From Dactylosporangium sp. AC04546 (GTDB lineage: Bacteria > Actinomycetota > Actinomycetes > Mycobacteriales > Micromonosporaceae): DNA of 35,584 bases. Position 1 is the first letter of the stretch; each line of letters opens with the position of its first letter. The stretch is from positions 1 through 35,584 of the forward strand of contig NZ_JAHYSG010000121.1 in NCBI RefSeq assembly GCF_022095675.1, read 5' to 3'. Of this stretch, positions 7,435 through 18,973 are shown in pieces. Below the pieces are notes generated by a model. The model searched no databases, had not been told where the DNA came from, and worked only from the letters and a program-made list of their open reading frames with translations. The position numbers and the translations under genes were made by a program.

Positions 7435-8223
7435 TCAGCGGTTCAAGAGGGCGTAGACGGCGGCCGTCGCCGCTAAGACGTCCGCGGACTTCGGGGCCGC
7501 GACCGCGACGGGCTGACCGTGACCGGCATACTCGACCGTCATCGTCTGCTCGCCCACCGTGCCGTACGCCGGGACCGTGATCTTCACCGACGTCAGTCGC
7601 TGCTGGTCGTCGAGCGTCGCGGTGAACGGCGCGCGCTTCGCCTTCTCGCCGAGCGCCGCCAGCACCGCGGCGTCGTCGATCCCGAGGTCGCCACCGACGC
7701 TCAGGTCGAACGTGCCCGTGATCGTCGTCGGGCTCTCCAGCTTCGCGCTGCCCACCCGCCCCACGAACGTCTGGCTCCCGGTCGGGTCCTTCTCCTCGAT
7801 CAGCCCGATGATCTCCGGCTTGGTGACCTTCGAGCGATCCAGCTTGTACCACTTCTTCGGGTCGATGCCCGGCGCCGCCGCGCTGGTCCTGTAGTAGTAC
7901 TCGGTGCCGAGCACGATCCCCTCGATCGTGAACTTCACCCCGCCGACCGCGCCCTCGGCCTTGACCTGCTGCTTGCCGGCCGGATCGATCGCACCCGAGA
8001 ACGTGCCCTCGGGGATCGCCATCCGATACGTGTATGTCGACGCGTTGAGGTCCTTGACCGCCTTGTCCAGCACGTCCTTCGCGTTCGCCGCCGGTGAGGC
8101 CGACGCCGACGCCGGCGGCTTGCCGCTGGTGGCCCCGGTCTTCGGTTCGTCGCCGCCCCCGCAACCGCTCGTGAACGCGATCGCCGCCGCCGCGGCGGCC
8201 GCCATGATCCTGCTGGTACGCAT
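7435..8223 (-). CDS. Lipoprotein 2 of a tandem paralogous trio
   Basis: A 262-residue lipoprotein with signal peptide and lipobox ending at Cys21 (FTSGC), then a Gly-rich start and a Ser/Ala/Pro linker to about residue 45. It shares with its neighbours the KKWYKLD motif, a DPTG segment, a central GTFDL strand, APFTATLDDQQRLTSVKI and a final GQPVAVAAP. A good ribosome site (GGAGGGG) precedes the ATG. The GLPLPGFDG motif of the other two copies is replaced by AAAPGIDPK, so this copy is the most divergent in that loop. The likely location is the outer face of the cytoplasmic membrane. Ligand unknown; the LppX/LprAFG-like fold is an inference. Confidence 0.8.
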   Translation of the reverse strand: MRTSRIMAAAAAAAIAFTSGCGGGDEPKTGATSGKPPASASASPAANAKDVLDKAVKDLNASTYTYRMAIPEGTFSGAIDPAGKQQVKAEGAVGGVKFTIEGIVLGTEYYYRTSAAAPGIDPKKWYKLDRSKVTKPEIIGLIEEKDPTGSQTFVGRVGSAKLESPTTITGTFDLSVGGDLGIDDAAVLAALGEKAKRAPFTATLDDQQRLTSVKITVPAYGTVGEQTMTVEYAGHGQPVAVAAPKSADVLAATAAVYALLNR

Positions 8224-8371
8224 ACATCCCCTCCTCGCATCGACGCCCTGCGGACGCCGCCAACCGTGGTCAGACCTCGCCGTCAGCCCGTTCGCCTCGC
8301 CCTCCTCACCATCAGCCGCCCACCGAACCGCCGCCGGGACTCCGGCAACGGCGACCCGCTCGACGGTAACG

Positions 8372-8408
8372 GCCCGGGGCCGGCCAGGCGATCCGGCCGG
8401 CCCCGGGC
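8372..8408 (-). terminator. Strong hairpin terminator after lipoprotein 3
   Basis: A perfect 14-bp stem (8372-8385, GCCCGGGGCCGGCC, with 8395-8408) closes a 9-nt loop. It begins 11 nt after the lipoprotein 3 stop codon. Only a weak TTACC follows, so this is the U-poor type of terminator common in actinobacteria. It would separate lipoprotein 3 from lipoprotein 2. Confidence 0.75.
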
Positions 8409-8418
8409 GCGCAACGTC

Positions 8419-9216
8419 CTACGCCTGGTTGAGCACCTGGTACACCGAGGCGGGCGCGTCGGTGACCTCCGACGCAGCCGGCGGCGTGACTGTGACCGGC
8501 GAGCCGAAGTCGCTGAACGTCAGCGCGACCTCCTCGGCCTTGCTGTCACCGTAGGCGGGCACGCTGACCTTCAACGAGGTCAGGTTGCCCTTGTCGTCGA
8601 CGGTCGCCTCGAACGGCACGGTCTTCGCCTTGTCGCCGAGCGCCTTGACCGCGGCGTCGTCGACCGGGCCCCAGGTCTTCTTCGTGAAGTCCATCGTGCC
8701 CTTGATCGACTTGCCGTCGGTGGTCTCGGCGGTCGCGATGTTGCCCGGCAGCGACTTGAGCTCGACCGGGTCCTTGGGGTCACCGAAGCCGAGCGCGTCC
8801 TTCACGGTCAGCTTGGCCGGGTCGAGCTTGAGCCACTTCTTGCCGTCGAACCCGGGCAGGGGCAGCCCGCTGATCTTCGCGTAGTAGGCCGTCGGGGTGA
8901 GCATCGACTCGATGGAGAGCGTGATGCCTTCCTCCTGGATGGCGACCTTGCCGGCGCTGACACCGGCCGCGGGGTCGGTGGCGCCGTCGACGGTGCCGCC
9001 GGAGATGCCCCCCTTGAACTTGTAGCTGGCACCGGTCGTCTTGTTGATCGCCGCGGTGAGCAGCTCGGTGCCGGTCGGCGCCTTGGTCGGCGACGGCGCC
9101 GTCGCCGACGAACCCGCCGACGTGCCCGAACCGCCCTTGTCGTCGCCGCAGGCGCCGACGAAGGCGAGCGAGGCCAAGGCGATGGCGCCGATGACGACAC
9201 TCTTCGCAATCTTCAC
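8419..9216 (-). CDS. Lipoprotein 3 of a tandem paralogous trio
   Basis: A 265-residue lipoprotein. The GTG at 9216 is chosen because it gives a clean signal peptide (MKIAKSVVIGAIALASLAFV, then GAC with Cys23) and follows an AGGAAGAG ribosome site. The frame is open further upstream without signal character. After a Ser/Thr/Ala linker the mature part contains SGLPLPGFDGKKWLKLD, a KGTMDF strand, WGPVDDAAVKALGDKA, VPFEATVDDKGNLTSLKV and FGSPVTVTPP. It is clearly paralogous to lipoproteins 1 and 2. It has its own terminator and probably its own promoter. Function unknown; LppX/LprAFG-like lipid binding is the best guess. Confidence 0.82.
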   Translation of the reverse strand: MKIAKSVVIGAIALASLAFVGACGDDKGGSGTSAGSSATAPSPTKAPTGTELLTAAINKTTGASYKFKGGISGGTVDGATDPAAGVSAGKVAIQEEGITLSIESMLTPTAYYAKISGLPLPGFDGKKWLKLDPAKLTVKDALGFGDPKDPVELKSLPGNIATAETTDGKSIKGTMDFTKKTWGPVDDAAVKALGDKAKTVPFEATVDDKGNLTSLKVSVPAYGDSKAEEVALTFSDFGSPVTVTPPAASEVTDAPASVYQVLNQA

Positions 9217-9278
9217 GCTGTCTCTTCCTCCCTGGATGGGGACACCACCCCGTACTGGACCGGTGTCCACGCGCTCGG

Positions 9279-9301
9279 AGAGTAGCGGCCGGGTCCGACA
9301 A
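9279..9301 (-). promoter_or_regulatory. Possible promoter of lipoprotein 3 (RecA-NDp-like spacing)
   Basis: On the minus strand TTGTCG (9301-9296) is followed after 11 nt by TACTCT (9284-9279), the same arrangement as the damage promoter of recA. It leaves a leader of about 60 nt before the GTG. The motif is short enough to occur by chance in a window this size. A 7-bp dyad (9240-9246 with 9262-9268) lies in the leader. Confidence 0.25.
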
Positions 9302-9345
9302 CTTCGGGTTCGCAGCCGTCACGACTGTCTAACAAGCACCAAATG

Positions 9346-10668
9346 TCACACCTGGCGGCGAACGGTGCCGGCGGACCGGCGCAGCACCGCGCCGGCCACG
9401 CGTGGCGCGTCGCGGGGATCGAGCGTGGCCGTCGTGATGCGGATCGCCGGCGGGCTGACCAGCCGGTACATCGACCCGGGCGCGACCGCGACGCCGTCCT
9501 CGCGCAGCCCGGCGACCATCGACGTCTCGTCGGCGACCGGCACCCACACGTTGATCCCGCTGACGCCGTGTGTCGGCATTCCGTCGAACGCGTCACGCAG
9601 GGCCTGGCGGCGCACCGCGTACAGCTCGCGCGCCCGCGCCACCGTGTCGCGCGTCTCAGGATCGCGCCACAGCTCCACGGCGAGCCGCTGCAGGACGGTC
9701 GAGACCCAGCCGGTGCCCAGCCGCATGCGCCCCTCGATCCGAGCGATCGTGGTGTCGTCACCGGCCACCAGCGCCATGCGCAGGTCGGGCCCGTAGGGCT
9801 TGGACAACGACCGGATATAGGCCCACGAGCCGGTCGATCCGGCCAGCGGGTGCGCCGGCTCATGAGCCAGCTCGGCCGCGTGATCGTCTTCAAGAACGAG
9901 GATTTCACGGTACCCGTGAAGCCTCCGCCGCAAGGCCTCCGCGCGCCTGCGGGTGACGAACGCGCCGGTCGGATTCTGCGCGCGGCCGGTCACCACCAGC
10001 GCCGCGACCCCCGCGGCCAGCGCGGCGGCGAGCCCGGCCTCGGTCGGCCCCTCGTCGTCGACCGGCATCGGCACCGCCGTGAGCCCGAGCGCGGCGACCA
10101 GGTCGAGCAGGTTGGCCCAGCCCGGGTCCTCGACCGCGACCCGGTCGCCGGGGCGTAAGTGCGCGACCAACGCCCGCTCGATGCCGTCGAGGGCGCCGCC
10201 GGTGACCGTCAGCCGGCCGGACGGGATGCCGTCGGCCGCGAACCGCTCGCCGGCCAGGTCGAGCAGCTCGGGCAGCGGACCGCCGCGCTCATACCCACCC
10301 GGGGGCAGGTCGTGCGAGAGCCGGATGAGGTGCCGGGCCAGGCCCGGTAACAGGTGCGGGTCGGGACCGCCGGTGGCCAGGTCGACGACGCCCTCGGGGA
10401 CCGGGAGCGCGTGCACGGTGCGGCGGGCCACGGGCGGGCGCGGCCGGATGCGGGTGCCGCCGCGACCGGCGGTCTCGATCAGGCCGCGCTCACGTAACGC
10501 CCGGTAGGCGGCGGCGACGGTCGCCGGGCTGACCCCGAGCGTCACGGCCAGGGCGCGCACGGGCGGCAGCGGGGCGCCCGCGTCGAGCCCGCCGGTGCGG
10601 ATGCCGGTCTCGATGCTGGCCGAAATCTCGGCTGCGGTCCCGCCGCTCGGCTGATATTGTACTGCCAC
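9346..10668 (-). CDS. MocR-family regulator (GntR HTH fused to PLP aminotransferase-like domain)
   Basis: A 440-residue transcription factor. The winged HTH (about 12-75) contains LPPVRALAVTLGVSPATVAAAYRAL, the GntR signature. It is followed by a fold-type I aminotransferase-like domain with QNPTG (Asn232), the VLEDDH segment (Asp261/262) and SLSKPYGPDLRMA, whose Lys290 should bind PLP. MocR proteins sense PLP, amino acids or amino-acid derivatives and usually control the divergent gene. Here that gene encodes a PNPOx-GNAT fusion, followed by leuE. The start is GTG at 10668, with a TACAAT hexamer 9 nt upstream and no ribosome site. A direct repeat that looks like its operator overlaps the start. 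Confidence 0.93.
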   Translation of the reverse strand: MAVQYQPSGGTAAEISASIETGIRTGGLDAGAPLPPVRALAVTLGVSPATVAAAYRALRERGLIETAGRGGTRIRPRPPVARRTVHALPVPEGVVDLATGGPDPHLLPGLARHLIRLSHDLPPGGYERGGPLPELLDLAGERFAADGIPSGRLTVTGGALDGIERALVAHLRPGDRVAVEDPGWANLLDLVAALGLTAVPMPVDDEGPTEAGLAAALAAGVAALVVTGRAQNPTGAFVTRRRAEALRRRLHGYREILVLEDDHAAELAHEPAHPLAGSTGSWAYIRSLSKPYGPDLRMALVAGDDTTIARIEGRMRLGTGWVSTVLQRLAVELWRDPETRDTVARARELYAVRRQALRDAFDGMPTHGVSGINVWVPVADETSMVAGLREDGVAVAPGSMYRLVSPPAIRITTATLDPRDAPRVAGAVLRRSAGTVRRQV

Positions 10669-10685
10669 AGTTTTGAGATTGTACT
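10656..10685. promoter_or_regulatory. Direct-repeat operator and overlapping promoters, MocR / PNPOx-GNAT
   Basis: ATTGTACT occurs at 10656-10663 and again at 10678-10685, a 22-bp period (two helical turns). Read on the plus strand, TTGTAC (10657-10662) and TGTACT (10680-10685) are separated by 17 nt and can serve as -35 and -10 for the PNPOx-GNAT gene. Read on the minus strand, the TACAAT of the second copy lies 9 nt before the MocR GTG. Direct repeats of this kind are typical MocR binding sites. Confidence 0.55.
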
Positions 10686-10722
10686 AGAACAAATCGAGTC
10701 TGAAGCAATTGGGGTGCTGACG

Positions 10723-11955
10723 GTGGACACCTATCAGAAGACGGCGCGGACGACGCCCCGGCGTTACAGCGACCGCACCTCCTATGACGCGGGCCTGGTC
10801 CACTCGATCATCGACGAGGGATACGTCTGCCACGTGGGCTTCGTCGTCGACGGCGCGCCCCGCGTGCTGCCGACCCTGCACGCCCGGATCGACGACGTGC
10901 TGTATCTGCACGGCTCCACCGGCAGCACCGCCATGCTCGGCGCGCGCCAGGAGGGCCTGCCCGTCTGCGTCACGGTGACGCTCATCGACGGCCTGGTCCT
11001 GGCCCGCTCCCAGTTCCACCACAGCGCCAACTACCGGTCGGTCGTCGCGCACGGCACCGCCCGGCTGGTCACCGACCCGCAGGAGCGGGCGGCGGCGTTC
11101 GCGGCCCTGGTCGACAAGGTGATGCCCGGCCGCGCCGCCGACAGCCGCCCGGCCAACGCCAAGGAGCTCGCGCAGACGGCACTGCTGTCCCTGCGGCTGG
11201 AAGAGGTCTCGGCGAAGGTGCGCGCGGCGGGGGTCTCCGACGACGAGGCCGACATGGGGCTGCCGCACTGGGCGGGCGTGGTGCCGCTGCGGCTGACGAT
11301 GGGCCGGCCCGAGCCGGATCCGGCTTCGGCGGTAGCGCTGCCGGAGTATCTGCGGCAGGACGCCTCGCCCTGGCACGCCGCGCCCATGCTCCGCGGCTCG
11401 CACGTGGTGCTGGAGCCGCTCGACCGCGCCCACGCCGAGGGACTGTTCGCGGCGCTCGACCATCCCGACGTGTGGACGCACCTGACCGCACCGCGGCCGG
11501 CCTCCGCCGCCGAGATGGCGCAGATCGTGGCGGCCGCGGTCGACGACCCGGGGCGCACGGCGTTCGTGCAGAAGGATCCGGCGACGGGCACGATCGTCGG
11601 CTCCACGTCGTATTACGCGATCGACCCGGCGCGGCGGTCCATCGCGATCGGCCACACGATGCTGGGCCGGCCGTGGTGGCGCACCGCGGTCAACACCGAG
11701 TCGAAGTTACTGCTCATGGGCCACGCGTTCGACACGCTCGACGCGATCCGGGTGGAGTGGCACACCGACATCCGCAACGAGCGGTCGCAGCAGGCCATCG
11801 TGCGGCTCGGCGCCCAGCGTGAGGGCGTGCTGCGGGCACACCGGCAGCGGCCCGACGGCAGCTGGCGCGATACCGTCTCGTTCGCGATGATCGCCGACGA
11901 GTGGCCCGGAGCGCGTGACCGGCTCGCCGCGGCGCTGGCAGCTGGAGGTCGGTAA
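10723..11955 (+). CDS. PNPOx-like flavin-binding domain fused to a GNAT acetyltransferase
   Basis: A two-domain protein of 410 residues. The N-terminal part (about 1-205) is a split-barrel FMN/heme-binding fold of the pyridoxamine-phosphate-oxidase-like type. It shows RTSYDAGLVHSIIDEGYVCHVGFV, YLHGSTGSTAML and SANYRSVVAHGTARLV. The C-terminal part (from about residue 225) is a RimJ/RimL-like GNAT with VVLEPLDRAHAEGLF, IGHTMLGRPWWRTAVNTESKLLL, NERSQQAIVRLGAQREGVLRAH and a final RDTVSFAMI. GTG at 10723 is preferred (GGGGTG upstream); GTG at 10714 is an alternative. The substrate of either domain is unknown. The divergent MocR gene and the directly following leuE suggest one amino-acid-responsive unit. 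Confidence 0.88.
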   Translation: MDTYQKTARTTPRRYSDRTSYDAGLVHSIIDEGYVCHVGFVVDGAPRVLPTLHARIDDVLYLHGSTGSTAMLGARQEGLPVCVTVTLIDGLVLARSQFHHSANYRSVVAHGTARLVTDPQERAAAFAALVDKVMPGRAADSRPANAKELAQTALLSLRLEEVSAKVRAAGVSDDEADMGLPHWAGVVPLRLTMGRPEPDPASAVALPEYLRQDASPWHAAPMLRGSHVVLEPLDRAHAEGLFAALDHPDVWTHLTAPRPASAAEMAQIVAAAVDDPGRTAFVQKDPATGTIVGSTSYYAIDPARRSIAIGHTMLGRPWWRTAVNTESKLLLMGHAFDTLDAIRVEWHTDIRNERSQQAIVRLGAQREGVLRAHRQRPDGSWRDTVSFAMIADEWPGARDRLAAALAAGGR

Positions 11956-12609
11956 GTGCTCGGCGTCACCAATCCCTGGACCTATGTGCTCGGCACGGCC
12001 GCGATCGTGCTGCTGCCCGGGCCCAACTCGATCTACGTGCTGTCGGTCGCGGCCCGCCGTGGCGTGCGTGACGGCTACCGGGCGGCGGCCGGCGTGTGGC
12101 TCGGTGACGCGGTGCTCATGACGCTGTCGGCCGGCGGCGTGGCCTCCCTGCTGCACACCTATCCGTGGCTGTTCAACCTGGTGAAGTACGCGGGCGCGGT
12201 CTACCTCGCCTACATCGGCCTTCGGCTGGTGGTCGACACCGTCCGGCGGTTACGCCGCGGGCCCGCGGTGCAGGCGGCGGTGGCGGCACAGCCCGAGGCG
12301 CCGGCCGACCGGCCGTTCCGCCGCGCGCTGGTGATCAGCCTGCTCAACCCGAAGGCGATCCTGTTCTTCGTCTCGTTCTTCATCCAGTTCGTCGACCCGG
12401 CCTATCCGCATCCCGCGGTGAGCTTCCTGATCCTGGGCGTGATCGCCGAGGTGCTGTCGGCGCTGTACCTCACCGTACTGATCTTCGGCGGGCGGTATCT
12501 CGCCGACCAGTTCCGCTCGCGGCGCAAGCTGTCCGCCGGTCTGAGCACGATGGTCGGCGGGGCGTTCGTGGCGTTCAGCGTGAAGCTCGCGACGGCCAGC
12601 CTGTCCTGA
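11956..12609 (+). CDS. leuE: LeuE-type amino-acid efflux protein (LysE family)
   Basis: A 217-residue, roughly six-helix membrane exporter. It parallels E. coli LeuE along much of its length: NPWTYVLGTAAIVLLPGPNS, GVWLGDAVLM, GVASLLHTYPWLFNLVKY, SLLNPKAILFFVSFFIQFVD and a late VAFSVKLATAS. E. coli LeuE exports leucine and related neutral amino acids. The middle loop is extended by an Ala/Pro-rich stretch near residues 100-115. It starts with GTG immediately after the TAA of the previous gene and has GGAGGT 6 nt upstream, so it is certainly in the same operon. A strong terminator follows. Confidence 0.9.
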   Translation: MLGVTNPWTYVLGTAAIVLLPGPNSIYVLSVAARRGVRDGYRAAAGVWLGDAVLMTLSAGGVASLLHTYPWLFNLVKYAGAVYLAYIGLRLVVDTVRRLRRGPAVQAAVAAQPEAPADRPFRRALVISLLNPKAILFFVSFFIQFVDPAYPHPAVSFLILGVIAEVLSALYLTVLIFGGRYLADQFRSRRKLSAGLSTMVGGAFVAFSVKLATASLS

Positions 12610-12626
12610 TCGGCGTGTGACGCATG

Positions 12627-12661
12627 GGGGTCCCTCACCAGCGGCTGGTGAGGGACCCCTT
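12627..12661 (+). terminator. Terminator after leuE
   Basis: A perfect 15-bp stem (12627-12641, GGGGTCCCTCACCAG, with 12645-12659) encloses a 3-nt CGG loop and is followed by TT. It lies between convergent genes and can end transcription from both sides. Confidence 0.85.
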
Positions 12662-12689
12662 CGCTGCCCGGCCAGGCAAGCTCGGTGCG

Positions 12690-13067
12690 TCAGCTGGTCG
12701 GCGGATCGGCCACCACCAGGTCGGGGCGGCCGAGCTCGCGCAGCAGGTCGTTGACCACGCGGTGGTCCTTGCGGCGCCGCTCGGGCGCGGCGCGGCCGCC
12801 GGTGAGCAGCGTGAAGCGGGCGCCGCCGCGGGCGGGCCCCTGGTAGACGAAGTAGTGGACGGCGGCCCGGACACGGGCCCGGTCGACCGCGCTGGCGCCG
12901 GACGTCTCGGCGATGAGGCGGCGCAGGGCGGCGGCGACCCGCTCGGCGTGGTCGACGTCGGCGGCGGGGCCGGAGCGCAGCGCCGCGAGATACGTGTCCA
13001 GCTGCCGCAGCAGCACGTCGGACTCCTGCCGGACCGCCCGCGCGGCGATCGTGCGCTGTCCTGCCAC
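12690..13067 (-). CDS. Conserved-looking hypothetical protein, 125 aa
   Basis: Not recognised. The GTG at 13067 follows a good AGGAG ribosome site with 7-nt spacing, which favours it over an ATG 25 codons upstream. The product is soluble, Arg/Ala-rich and probably mostly helical: an N-terminal helix (SDVLLRQLDTYLAAL), a second helix (ERVAAALRRLIAETS), then VHYFVYQGPARGGARFTLLTGG and an acidic/proline tail. No catalytic motif, signal peptide or membrane segment is seen. It diverges from lhr and converges on leuE; nothing in its context fixes a function. Confidence 0.65.
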   Translation of the reverse strand: MAGQRTIAARAVRQESDVLLRQLDTYLAALRSGPAADVDHAERVAAALRRLIAETSGASAVDRARVRAAVHYFVYQGPARGGARFTLLTGGRAAPERRRKDHRVVNDLLRELGRPDLVVADPPTS

Positions 13068-13235
13068 CGGCGACTCCTGTGCGTCCTGTCGTGCCCGTTC
13101 GCTCCGTCGCGACGGTGGTGCCTGCCGCGCGGGGATGCGCACACCTTAGCCAAACTCCGCAATTCGGGCAAATAGCCATAATCCGATCGGCCGATGGTTC
13201 GGAAAGTGTCGTACCCCCGAGGCAGGATGGGTGGC

Positions 13236-17861
<4,626 letters not shown>

Positions 17862-17884
17862 CCGCCGGTCATGCCGGGCAATGC

Positions 17885-17924
17885 GTGAGCGATGGAGCCG
17901 CCGGTTGCCGGCTCCATCGCTCAC
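17885..17924. terminator. 16-bp hairpin after lhr
   Basis: A perfect 16-bp inverted repeat (17885-17900, GTGAGCGATGGAGCCG, with 17909-17924) with an 8-nt loop lies 24 nt after the lhr stop. It sits between convergent lhr and the LLM gene and so can serve both. No T-run follows; the tandem repeats begin at its right arm. Confidence 0.75.
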
Positions 17925-18010
17925 GAAGAAACAGCACCGCTCACGAAAACAGCGCCGCGAGCGAAACAGCGCCGCGAACGAAACAGCACCGCGAACGGAA
18001 GCAGCGCCGC
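17921..18010. repeat. Five degenerate tandem repeats, 17-20 bp
   Basis: Five successive units (17921-17940, 17941-17958, 17959-17975, 17976-17992, 17993-18010) share the core GAAACAGCRCCGC, with spacers TCAC, GAGC or GAAC. One unit has GAAG in place of GAAA. The array fills the space between the lhr hairpin and the LLM stop codon. Units vary in length by 1-3 nt, so it is not a coding repeat, and there are no unique spacers as in CRISPR. Confidence 0.8.
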
Positions 18011-18949
18011 TCACGGGAGGAGAGGAGCCACCTCAGCCGCGATCAGCTCAAGGTGGTCCAGGTCGCGCATGTCCAGCAGCTGCAGGAAGGCGCGCGACGC
18101 GCCCGCCTTGGCGAACTCGCTCAGTTGCTCGGCCACCTGCGACGGGGTGCCGTAGATCTGGCCGCCGCGCTCGCGCGGGCCGTTCGGGTCCAGGCCGACC
18201 GAGTCGGCGCGGCGGCGGACCTCGGAGTCCGTCTCGCCGCAGATGATGGTCTGGGCGAACGAGAACACGATCGGGGCCCGGCCGTCGCGGCCCTCCTCCT
18301 CGATGGCGGCCACGACGCGCTTGTAGGCGGCGTCGGTGTCGGCCAGGGTCGAGAACGGGACGTTGAACTCGTCGCCGTAGCGGGCCGCCAGCTGCGGCGT
18401 GCGGCGAGGGCCCTTGCCGCCGATGATGACCGGCGGGCCGGGCTGCTGGACCGGCTTCGGGAGGGCCGGGGAGTCCACGATGTCGTAGTACCGGCCCTCG
18501 AAGGAGAACGTCTGGCCGGCGGGCGTCGACCACAGGCCGGTCAGAATCGCCAGCTGCTCCGACAAGCGGTCGAAGCGCTCGCCGACGGGCGGGAACGGGA
18601 TGCCGTACGCGGTGTGCTCCACCTCGAACCAGCCCGCACCCAGGCCGACCTCGACCCGGCCGTTGCTCATCGCGTCGACCTGGGCGACCGCGACCGCCAG
18701 CGGGCCCGGGTAGCGGAACGTCGCCGAGGTCACGAGCGTGCCGAGCCGGATCGTCGACGTCTCGCGGGCGAGCGCCCCCAGCGTCACCCAGGAGTCGGTC
18801 GGGCCGGGCAGGCCGGTGCCGCCCATCGAGACGTAGTGGTCGGAACGGAAGAACGCCTCGAAGCCGAGCGCCTCGGCCCGCTGCGCGATGGCGAGCTGGT
18901 CCTCGTAGCTGGCACCCTGCTGGGGTTCGGTGAACACGCAAAGCCGCAT
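18011..18949 (-). CDS. LLM-class F420-dependent oxidoreductase
   Basis: A 312-residue luciferase-like monooxygenase-fold protein (TIM barrel). Family members transfer hydride between coenzyme F420 (or FMN) and a substrate. Typical features are the start MRLCVFTEPQQG, EALGFEAFFRSDHY, the RLGTLVTSATFRYPGPLAVAVAQVD block, VEVGLGAGWFEVEH, PVIIGGKGPRRT and QLSEFAKAGASRAFLQL. F420 use is inferred from the family and the host type. The start at 18949 lies 7 nt after TAGTGT without a ribosome site, which suggests a leaderless message. The stop abuts the tandem repeats. Confidence 0.88.
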   Translation of the reverse strand: MRLCVFTEPQQGASYEDQLAIAQRAEALGFEAFFRSDHYVSMGGTGLPGPTDSWVTLGALARETSTIRLGTLVTSATFRYPGPLAVAVAQVDAMSNGRVEVGLGAGWFEVEHTAYGIPFPPVGERFDRLSEQLAILTGLWSTPAGQTFSFEGRYYDIVDSPALPKPVQQPGPPVIIGGKGPRRTPQLAARYGDEFNVPFSTLADTDAAYKRVVAAIEEEGRDGRAPIVFSFAQTIICGETDSEVRRRADSVGLDPNGPRERGGQIYGTPSQVAEQLSEFAKAGASRAFLQLLDMRDLDHLELIAAEVAPLLP

Positions 18950-18956
18950 GAGTCCG

Positions 18957-18966
18957 ACACTATCGT
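18957..18966. promoter_or_regulatory. Interlocked divergent -10 elements
   Basis: The 10 bp ACACTATCGT hold two -10-like hexamers that share two bases: TAGTGT on the minus strand (18962-18957) and TATCGT on the plus strand (18961-18966). Each lies exactly 7 nt before a start codon: ATG 18949 (LLM) and GTG 18974 (DUF62). This fits two leaderless transcripts that exclude each other. Confidence 0.45.
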
Positions 18967-18973
18967 GGTGGCC

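Noticed and set aside
9240..9268. GGACACC/GGTGTCC dyad as an operator of lipoprotein 3
   Set aside because: Only 7 bp per arm with 15 nt between; too weak to claim without conservation.
13068..13235. Promoters between the 125-aa gene and lhr
   Set aside because: Several AT-rich hexamers such as CATAAT are present, but none pairs with an acceptable -35 or fixes a start.
17921..18010. CRISPR array
   Set aside because: Units are degenerate, directly adjacent, variable in length and have no unique spacers of 30 nt; no cas gene is present.
17885..18960. Very long N-terminal extension of the DUF62 gene
   Set aside because: The upstream frame is antisense to the LLM gene and covers the tandem repeats; family homology begins at the GTG near 18974.
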